This document shows positions 43,058 through 48,861 of a DNA stretch of 48,861 nucleotides, one piece after another; the stretch's first letter is position 1, and every line of letters starts with the position of its first letter. The notes beneath the pieces were generated by a model. The model searched no databases. It saw nothing but the letters and a program-made list of their open reading frames with translations, and had not been told where the DNA came from. Position numbers and translations under genes: made by a program. This stretch comes from Bacteroides caecigallinarum. GTDB taxonomy: Bacteria > Bacteroidota > Bacteroidia > Bacteroidales > Bacteroidaceae. The stretch spans positions 1-48,861 of the forward strand of contig NZ_JADYTF010000011.1 of the NCBI RefSeq assembly GCF_021530995.1, given 5' to 3'.

Positions 43058-43095
43058 CGTCCCGCCCTCCTCCTTGCGGGGAGAGGGGCGGGACG
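43058..43095 (-). terminator. GC-rich hairpin after the PIN gene
   Basis: A perfect 10-bp stem (CGTCCCGCCC 43058-43067, GGGCGGGACG 43086-43095) with an inner CCTCC/GGAG pairing. It follows the end of the PIN gene (43125) on the minus strand. The T-run after it is weak. Similar CCCTCC-rich palindromes are common between Bacteroidales genes. Confidence 0.65.
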
Positions 43096-43124
43096 AAACA
43101 ATGGGGATATGTCTGTTGAATCGG

Positions 43125-43543
43125 TTAAAGTCCGGCAAGTTCTTCCATAAACCGATTCAGGCGAATCACGTTCACTTTAGGAAAGGGTATGGTTTCCAAT
43201 ATCCGGAAGTGGGTATCCTCGCTGACAATGTAATCGGCACCTGCCACTATGGCACAATCCACAAACTTGTTGTCATCAGGGTCTTGCTCAATAAGACGGA
43301 AGCGGAAATGCGGAGTAAAGAACCGCGTGAACGGGCTGCGTATGATGGCATTGACGATATTGTGGGCGACGGCTGCATTTGCCACGCGCTCTATGATTTC
43401 TCCTCATATTCATCCACAATGTCATCGGTCACACACAGCTCGTATTTTCCTTCACGAAACGCCTGCCATGCCGCACGGTAGGGACTATGTACCGACAGCA
43501 TTTGCACCAAACAATTAGTGTCCAATACCACCAGCCTTTTCAT
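43125..43543 (-). pseudogene. PIN-domain toxin broken by a frameshift
   Basis: The N-terminal half starts at 43543 (KRLVVLDTNCLVQMLS) and reads 50 residues to a stop just after EYEEKS. The C-terminal half continues in another frame (IIERVANAAVAHNIVNAI to FMEELAGL, ending at 43125), with the PIN acidic residues in DPDDNKFVDCAI. A one-base deletion in a run of A's (GAGAAATC) explains it. The N-terminal part overlaps the antitoxin by 4 bases. Probably an inactive toxin; a sequencing error is possible. Confidence 0.85.
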
Positions 43544-43773
43544 TGTTTGTAAGGGGTACGGTAATGGGCATTGCCCAGTTCTTTCAAGGTCTGTTCATTC
43601 CATTGTCCGGACTGCCACAGCTTTTCCATTTCCTCGTCGGCACGGCGGGCATAAAACTCGGATACGGCATGTTTCAGTGCATCCAGTTCCTCATCGCTTC
43701 GGACATTCGCCATGATGTCGAGCATCTCCAATTGCGCTTTGTTGAATATAGTTCGTTCCATAATCAGCTTCAT
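43540..43773 (-). CDS. antitoxin partner of the PIN gene
   Basis: A 77-residue acidic helical protein (FNKAQLEMLDIMANVRSDEELDALKHAVSEF, then ARRADEEMEKLWQSGQW). It precedes and overlaps by 4 bases the PIN-domain gene, the usual antitoxin-toxin order. No clear DNA-binding motif is visible. Met5 (43761) may be the true start. Its partner is frameshifted, so the module may no longer work. Confidence 0.8.
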   Translation of the reverse strand: MKLIMERTIFNKAQLEMLDIMANVRSDEELDALKHAVSEFYARRADEEMEKLWQSGQWNEQTLKELGNAHYRTPYKQ

Positions 43774-43881
43774 TTCAATTTGTCACTTGGCAAAATTACG
43801 AAATTTATCCGAAACCTGTATGTACTTCCCATTATTTCGTTTGTTTTCCAACCTGTCAAAGAACGCTTTATATTTTCTTCT

Positions 43882-43897
43882 CCCCTCCACGGAGGGG
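43882..43897. repeat. CCCCTCC hairpin, common Bacteroidales-type palindrome
   Basis: CCCCTCC (43882-43888), AC, GGAGGGG (43891-43897), followed by TTGGGGGAGGCTTTTTATT. It lies at the end of a fimbrillin gene and could act as a terminator or as a short dispersed repeat. Confidence 0.6.
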
Positions 43898-43911
43898 TTG
43901 GGGGAGGCTTT

Positions 43912-44880
43912 TTATTCTGTTGTCAAGTCATAGTTGCCACCGTTGCCCCAATCGCTTACAGTGATATTATTAACCCACACTCCGCTCTCTTTTGTGATAG
44001 TTACCTCATAGGTATAGGAATGGCCTGCTTTCCAAACAATGTCCTTTGATGCATAACACGAATATTCCCTCCTATTATTAATGACAAGATAGTATTCATT
44101 CTCCTTCACTGTTTGCGGAATGACAAGTGCGGCGAAACTGGCGAGGGAAGTTTCGTTTCCGTCGGATGCAAGGGGCTGTGGACCGAGGCTGTAGGCCGTG
44201 ATAGTCCCCCTTGTGCTTCCCGGTGTCCAGTTGAGATAATTCTCGCTTATGTTGTCCGTACTCACTGTGCCATTCATAACAATATTGTTCATTTCTCCTA
44301 CCGTCACACTGACGTCATCACTTTCGTACACAGGACCTACATTGCGGACATGCACCACCACTTTTGCCACTTGATGGTAGAATTTAAGGGCAATTTCCTG
44401 CCCTCCGCTTACCCTTCCCTGCGCAAATAGCAAGTCGCTATTCGCATAATTGTCGTCAGTTCCTTGATTTCTTTGCACAGGCCATGAGTCTGGATGCACT
44501 TTGCTGTCGTCGCCATAATGCCAGGCACGGACAAGTTTGGTCTCGGTGTCGCTTAGCCAAGAAGATTGCTCGCCGCTCGTAAAGGTCAGTTTGCCATCGG
44601 TACCGGCTGTGTAAATTCCTCTCTTGGCTTGCGTCCAGTCGGGAGTTGTCGTATTGTCGTAATTGTCTATCACCTCTACAATGACGGTTTCCGTGCCTTC
44701 CCAACTGTTATCGGGAGTTGCCCGCGTGCCGGTTGTCGCATCCGCCATAACAGCAGTCAGCACCAACGGCTCGCCGTTTTCCGCAGGGCTTGTTTCGGTA
44801 AGGTCGTCATGCGAACAGGCGGATAGAATGCCTGCCAGCAAAAGGAGAATCATCCGTTTCAAGTCTGATAGTCGGTTCAT
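43912..44880 (-). CDS. fimbrillin family lipoprotein
   Basis: A 322-residue lipoprotein: signal with lipobox LLLAGILSAC, then GEPLVLTAVMADATTGTRATPDNSW, and a C-terminal VSDWGNGGNYDLTTE typical of fimbrillin-family proteins. The ATG at 44880 is chosen because the upstream Met at 44916 would give an extra polar stretch before the signal. Middle member of the fimbrial run; the C-terminal strand ending may act in strand exchange. Confidence 0.85.
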   Translation of the reverse strand: MNRLSDLKRMILLLLAGILSACSHDDLTETSPAENGEPLVLTAVMADATTGTRATPDNSWEGTETVIVEVIDNYDNTTTPDWTQAKRGIYTAGTDGKLTFTSGEQSSWLSDTETKLVRAWHYGDDSKVHPDSWPVQRNQGTDDNYANSDLLFAQGRVSGGQEIALKFYHQVAKVVVHVRNVGPVYESDDVSVTVGEMNNIVMNGTVSTDNISENYLNWTPGSTRGTITAYSLGPQPLASDGNETSLASFAALVIPQTVKENEYYLVINNRREYSCYASKDIVWKAGHSYTYEVTITKESGVWVNNITVSDWGNGGNYDLTTE

Positions 44881-45013
44881 ATTACATATATATTTTATGT
44901 TCTGTCTTTGTGCCACCGGCGGCTGCGAAACCGCCAGCTACACCTGTTTGTTCAGGCATATCTCCGTGCTTGCGCAAGATGCACGGGATGGCTGTTGTTT
45001 CTTTTCACTGGAA

Positions 45014-45964
45014 TCAGTTGATTATAATATTATCACCTCCACCGTTCGTCCAATCTTGTATTGTGCCGGAACTGATTACCAAGCCTGTCTTCTGAATGGA
45101 AATGTCGTAGCTGTAAGATGTGGATGCAGCGAATGCAGGGGTCAGTGTACCCGTGTAGGTCTGCCCGTCGATGGTAGCACTAAAGGTCAGGCTGGCTCCT
45201 GTTTGCGGATAGAGTATCAGGCTGCATGTTCCGATGTTATTAGTATAAGTAATGTAGTCGGTTATTTCCCAATTATCTGTCGCATTTCCTGTCGCTTCCG
45301 CTGTTCCGTCCTCCGTGTTGAACGTACCGCTGTGCTTGATACCACTCAAGGAGTACGCGCCGCCTTCTACATCATTTGCCGAGAAGCCTGCATCGGTATC
45401 TGTCGTGATGTTCAGCACAAGGCGTGTCATCATGTGCTTGAAGCGGGCATCAGTGGTTCCATTATCTGTGTTGTTGAATTTTACAGTGGGGCTGTTCTTG
45501 CTTGCCGTTGCACCCGTTGCGAACATGAAGTCGAAGTTCTTTTGGTCGCTTTGGTTATCGGTTCTTACATCCGTTATTGTCACTTCTCCGTTGTTTTCTT
45601 GACTGTCTTCATCAAAAGGATAGTAAGCGCGGAAATATACCGTTTCGTCCGCATCTTGGAAGAAGATGCCTGATGACGAGCCGCCAGAGTGCGTGAAGTT
45701 GCCGTCGCCAGCGGTGGTAACATAGTGCATGTTGGTGTATTGGGTGAGCGTGGGTGTTCCGTCTGTTGGTGTATAGACCGACACGCCGATGGCATCGTTG
45801 GCTTCCCATGATTGCCCGAACGCACGTGTCAGCACGTCGTTGATGCCTGCGGTGATTTGCGCCGCTACTGGGCCATCATTTGCGCCCATGTTCTCATCGT
45901 CACTGCTGCAAGCCGCGAAAGATAATGCGGTTGCCGCGAGGAATAAATACTTAGTTCCTTTCAT
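45014..45964 (-). CDS. fimbrillin family lipoprotein (paralog of next upstream gene)
   Basis: A 316-residue lipoprotein (signal ending ATALSFAAC). The first part (GINDVLTRAFGQSWEANDAIGVSV, then YTNMHYVTTAGDGNFT) closely matches the gene at 46062-47018 (RAFDQTWEAGDAIGISG, then YTNVQYVTTGGNGNFT), so the two are tandem duplicates. It ends in TIQDWTNGGGDNIIIN. Likely a structural pilin or accessory pilin. Confidence 0.87.
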   Translation of the reverse strand: MKGTKYLFLAATALSFAACSSDDENMGANDGPVAAQITAGINDVLTRAFGQSWEANDAIGVSVYTPTDGTPTLTQYTNMHYVTTAGDGNFTHSGGSSSGIFFQDADETVYFRAYYPFDEDSQENNGEVTITDVRTDNQSDQKNFDFMFATGATASKNSPTVKFNNTDNGTTDARFKHMMTRLVLNITTDTDAGFSANDVEGGAYSLSGIKHSGTFNTEDGTAEATGNATDNWEITDYITYTNNIGTCSLILYPQTGASLTFSATIDGQTYTGTLTPAFAASTSYSYDISIQKTGLVISSGTIQDWTNGGGDNIIIN

Positions 45965-46061
45965 CTTTATCGTTGTATATTTGGTTATTGTTCAAAATCT
46001 TTGTTTGTTTTATGTTTTGCCTTCGTCCAGCCAAGGCTATGTCTCCGTCCAGTCAAGGCAA

Positions 46062-47018
46062 TCAGTCGGCATTCACGTTACCACCGTTTGCCTCATCCCA
46101 TCCTTGGATGGTGCAGCCGTCCACGGTGATGTCGGTCTTGTGCAGGGTCACGCTGAGGTTATACTGCCGTCCGGCTACCCATTCGTTCTTCGCGTCCGTA
46201 TCGCCGGCATCGACATTGGCGGCAGTGAAGTCAAGCGTCGCGCTGAACGACTGCATACCCGTAAGGGTTGCCGTGATGGGCAACGGGCTACTGAACTCCT
46301 GCGGGAAGAGGATGAGCGTGTAGGAAACGGATTCTGCTGTGGCATTGGGTACGAAAGGCGCATTGTAGCCTGTTTCAGAGGTGTTTCCGGCAAATGTCCA
46401 GCCCGTCGCCAAGTCATCGGCGGTCGAGGTTGTCCCGTCCGTCACGTTGAACGTGCCGCTGTACTTGAAGCCGCCAAGCGACAGCACGGCATCCTGCACT
46501 TCCTGATAGCTCACGTCATTGCCTTTCTGGATGGTCAGCACGAGCTTCGCCATCTTGTGTGCGAAAATGAACTGCACGTTGGGGCTTGCCTTGCTACCCG
46601 TCTGCCGCGACCAAAGGAAGTCGAAGTCGCTTTGCGAAGCCTGCGCCCGTGTGTCGGCGGTAATGGTAGTTGCATCTGCTGCAAGGTTGGCCCACGGGTA
46701 ATAGGCGGTAAAGGTCACGGAGTTGTCATCCTGATAGTAGATTTCATTGCCCTGAGTGCCTACGGTGAAGTTGCCGTTCCCACCTGTGGTTACGTACTGT
46801 ACGTTAGTGTAGGTCGTACTGCCCGATGTGCCGCTGATGCCGATGGCATCGCCTGCCTCCCATGTCTGGTCGAATGCGCGGGTATTCACCTGTCCGTCGA
46901 TGGCAGCGGTGAACGTGGCTTGGGACGACCCGGTGTCAATCACGTTGTTCTCGTCGTTGTTGCACGCCGTCAGCACTGCGGCTGCCAGCGTTGCCATGAA
47001 AATGATTTTTGCTTTCAT
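46062..47018 (-). CDS. fimbrillin family lipoprotein (tandem paralog)
   Basis: A 318-residue lipoprotein: signal MATLAAAVLTAC, then the fimbrillin domain with RAFDQTWEAGDAIGIS, IFAHKMAKLVLTIQKG and the ending TIQGWDEANGGNVNAD. The ATG at 47018 starts the lipoprotein signal; a longer frame to 47111 runs into the preceding gene. First fimbrillin after the FimB/Mfa2-type gene. Duplicate of the neighbour at 45014. Confidence 0.87.
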   Translation of the reverse strand: MKAKIIFMATLAAAVLTACNNDENNVIDTGSSQATFTAAIDGQVNTRAFDQTWEAGDAIGISGTSGSTTYTNVQYVTTGGNGNFTVGTQGNEIYYQDDNSVTFTAYYPWANLAADATTITADTRAQASQSDFDFLWSRQTGSKASPNVQFIFAHKMAKLVLTIQKGNDVSYQEVQDAVLSLGGFKYSGTFNVTDGTTSTADDLATGWTFAGNTSETGYNAPFVPNATAESVSYTLILFPQEFSSPLPITATLTGMQSFSATLDFTAANVDAGDTDAKNEWVAGRQYNLSVTLHKTDITVDGCTIQGWDEANGGNVNAD

Positions 47019-47071
47019 CTTATTAAATTGTGTAATTTTGGGGTTATATTTCTTTATTCCTAATCTCTCCA

Positions 47072-47926
47072 TCAATGCGCGTCCGCATTGCCTCCGTCCG
47101 CCTGCTGCCAACCGTCTATGCTGCCGGCAAAGCCTCCCTCCACGGGAGTGCGCAAGTTGCCTGTCAAGGCAAAGGGTTCGGTACTGCCGTTGAACCCGGC
47201 AAGGACTTCCGTCAGGTCGCTCTCAATGGACTGCGTGTCGCCGTTGCTGAAAGTCAGCAGGATGCTTAGCGTTTGCGCATCACCCATGATGCCCAGCAGA
47301 CGCAGGTCTGCCGACACCTTGTCACCGCTGCGCGTGAACGTAGGTCGTGTGCTGACCGCCTCGCCGTAGAGCGTTTCGTTGCGCAAGTCGTATGCTTCCG
47401 CCACGCCGCTGAGCGTACCCGTTATGGCAGCGATGCGCTCCGGGTCGCCCTCGGTCACGGTCAGCTCGATGTGCAGGTCGCGCACCCGTTGCGTCACGTC
47501 AAGGTTCATGCGTAAGGTGTCATCCGCCATGACTGTTATCCGCTCCGTGCCCGAATAGAGATAGTCCGGCAGGGGATTGATGAAGTCGGTGAGGGCGCGT
47601 ACCGTGCCGTCTGTCCGCTCCACACGGGCGATGCCGTCCGTCACGGTGAACCCCTGCGGCGTGTTGTAGGCCAGCACGGTGTACTCGCCGGGAGGCAGCG
47701 GGTCGGAAACGGTGTAGCGGCCTTCCTTGCCGTCGGCGGTCGTGCCGTCAATCTCTACCGTATAGTCTTCCCCGCTTGCGCCCTGCGGCAGGTCGATTGA
47801 CACTGCCACTATGCCCTTGTCCGGATGCGGCGTGTCGTGCAGCTCGTCCTTCACGCATCCGCCCAGAGAGAACAGCAGGGCCGTCGCCAGAATCGTTGTC
47901 GTATATTTCCTTTTTCTTGTTTTCAT
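47072..47926 (-). CDS. FimB/Mfa2-family fimbrial anchor protein
   Basis: A 284-residue lipoprotein: signal LATALLFSLGGC, then GIVAVSIDLPQGASGEDYTVEIDG, PPGEYTVLAYNTPQGF and MNLDVTQRVRDLHIELTVTEG, a pattern of the FimB/Mfa2 family that anchors and limits type V fimbriae. It ends GWQQADGGNADAH. It precedes four or five fimbrillins on the same strand, consistent with an anchor-first fimbrial operon. Confidence 0.82.
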   Translation of the reverse strand: MKTRKRKYTTTILATALLFSLGGCVKDELHDTPHPDKGIVAVSIDLPQGASGEDYTVEIDGTTADGKEGRYTVSDPLPPGEYTVLAYNTPQGFTVTDGIARVERTDGTVRALTDFINPLPDYLYSGTERITVMADDTLRMNLDVTQRVRDLHIELTVTEGDPERIAAITGTLSGVAEAYDLRNETLYGEAVSTRPTFTRSGDKVSADLRLLGIMGDAQTLSILLTFSNGDTQSIESDLTEVLAGFNGSTEPFALTGNLRTPVEGGFAGSIDGWQQADGGNADAH

Positions 47927-47947
47927 ATCCGCAGGATGTTTTTCAGT

Positions 47948-48861
47948 TTACCGTACCGGCTTGTCCCCGAAGCGGTGCGGCTGCCCGGCGGAGCGTACCG
48001 CAGGCGTATCTTCCTTGCCCGCCTCGCCCGGAATGAGGTAGGCGTGCTTCAGGGTGTACTGGATGCGCTCCACCTGGTCGGGCGTGATGCCGGCCATGAA
48101 GCCATACTCGTAATCCATGATGTTGTCGGAGAAGAAGATTTCTCCTGTTGCGGCATCCGTGCGCGTATATTCGATGTTGCCCTGCGTGGCCTCCAGATAA
48201 GCGTCCCGGTCGTACCAAGGCGTATCTTCGCAGTAGTCGTCTCCCTCGATATAGACATGTTCCAATCCAAGGAAATGTCCTGCCTCATGGGCGAACGACT
48301 TCACATCGTTGGCCATCGTCATCGCCCGGGTATTCAGGAATATGCCTGAGACAACACCGGGCTGGTACGGCGTTTCGCATCCCTCCATCATCTCGTCTTC
48401 ATCGAAGTAGGGGAAAAACGAGAACCCGGCGAATATGCTGTACTCGTCCTCGTACACATTATTGATCGGGCTGACCCACACATTGAGCGCATGCTCATTG
48501 TCCCATATATACCGGTCGTCAAGCTCGACGTTCGCGTAGTCTATCTCCACGGCCTCCTTCTCGTGGACGATGCCGGGAGTTTCAAGCGGCGTACCGTCGG
48601 GCGCGGTGGTGGCGGCCACAAAGCGCACGCCGGTCTCTGTCTGCCCGGGGAGGTTGAAATAGTTGCTATATACATAATTGGCATAGTCCAGCTGTTCCCT
48701 CACCATCCAGTCCTTGACCGGATAGTTGCCTTCAGCATCCGGAAAGAGGTGGAAGATGACGGGTATCTCGTAGGCGTCGGGGTTCTCCGCCACCGGTGCT
48801 GTGAGGCTGGAGCGGATTTCAACCGTGTTGGAATAGTACTCCGCCTTGTTTGTCTGCACAT
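47948..48861 (-). CDS. M43-type zinc metalloprotease lipoprotein, C-terminal part
   Basis: The frame stays open to the window edge, so only the C-terminal 304 codons are present. The zinc site FAHEAGHFLGLEHV (HExGHxLGLxH) and the upstream YANYVYSNYFNLPGQTETGVRFV suit the pregnancy-associated plasma protein-A-type (M43) metalloproteases of Bacteroides. It lies upstream of the fimbrial genes with 21 bases to the next, so it shares their operon. It could trim fimbrial subunits or act on host proteins; neither is shown. Confidence 0.88.
   Translation of the reverse strand, partial: VQTNKAEYYSNTVEIRSSLTAPVAENPDAYEIPVIFHLFPDAEGNYPVKDWMVREQLDYANYVYSNYFNLPGQTETGVRFVAATTAPDGTPLETPGIVHEKEAVEIDYANVELDDRYIWDNEHALNVWVSPINNVYEDEYSIFAGFSFFPYFDEDEMMEGCETPYQPGVVSGIFLNTRAMTMANDVKSFAHEAGHFLGLEHVYIEGDDYCEDTPWYDRDAYLEATQGNIEYTRTDAATGEIFFSDNIMDYEYGFMAGITPDQVERIQYTLKHAYLIPGEAGKEDTPAVRSAGQPHRFGDKPVR

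Larger units (their letters stand above)
9904..48861. mobile_element. CTnDOT-family integrative conjugative element (partial)
   Basis: Supported by a full traA-traQ-type operon, mobA/mobB/mobC, rteA, rteB and rteC, PcfJ/PcfK-type accessory genes and higher GC than the flanking chromosome. The tra-side end is near 9.9 kb. The integrase end lies outside the window. The ICE is firm to at least 40476; the fimbrial cluster beyond is probably cargo but could be chromosomal if the element ended sooner. No tetQ or erm gene was found in the window. Confidence 0.85.

Overview
The window comes from a gut-type member of the Bacteroidales (Bacteroides/Phocaeicola-like). The signs are groES-groEL with a Gly-Met-rich GroEL tail, promoters of the Bacteroidetes type (TTTG, about 19-20 bp, TAnnTTTG), few Shine-Dalgarno sites, many SusD/fimbrillin-style lipoproteins, and a CTnDOT-type conjugative transposon. 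Species cannot be fixed from the sequence alone.

Bases 1 to about 9900 are AT-rich chromosome: groES-groEL; two tandem small winged-helix genes; a GH109-like oxidoreductase-fold lipoprotein followed by an FHS-family sugar transporter (a likely sugar-release and uptake pair); a fused class-I-amidotransferase/membrane-dipeptidase protein; and a phosphate butyryltransferase-butyrate kinase pair. Strong hairpin terminators separate the convergent genes.

From about 9.9 kb the base composition rises to GC-rich and an integrative conjugative element (ICE) of the CTnDOT/CTn341 family begins. A 10-base match to the IntDOT core (GTANNTTTGC, minus strand, 9904-9913) is the candidate junction. After about 0.9 kb of structured non-coding DNA come small accessory genes including PcfK-like, PcfJ-like and DUF3873 proteins (plus strand, 10.8-14.3 kb). 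The long tra operon follows on the minus strand (14.4-28.4 kb, transcribed traA to traQ plus lysozyme), encoding a complete type IV secretion channel. The mob genes (mobA relaxosome protein, mobB relaxase, mobC coupling protein) lie divergently at 29.1-32.9 kb, behind a hairpin-rich segment that is the best oriT candidate.

Bases 33-40.5 kb hold cargo and control: an AT-rich orphan gene, a GNAT acetyltransferase with a tiny partner (possible toxin-antitoxin pair), rteC, a dihydrofolate-reductase-family gene with a long foldable leader, and rteB, rteA and an HU-type gene. No tetQ lies with rteAB. Bases 40.6-48.9 kb carry a fimbrial (type V pilus-like) cluster: five fimbrillin-type lipoproteins, a FimB/Mfa2-type protein and the end of an M43 metalloprotease. 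A frameshifted PIN toxin with its antitoxin interrupts the cluster. No integrase is in the window, so the far end of the ICE is not seen, and whether the fimbrial cluster is inside it is likely but unproven.

The most notable non-coding signals are: (1) an ACCACTAAATCCA leader motif recurring upstream of ICE genes; (2) tandem GTGTTCA-N5-TGAACAC palindromes upstream of a possible sigma-54-type promoter before rteC, which would suit RteB as an enhancer-binding protein; (3) three 15-bp pseudo-palindromes at exact 22-bp spacing upstream of the HU-rteA-rteB genes; (4) a leader upstream of the DHFR-like gene whose stems overlap and interlock like a pseudoknot.
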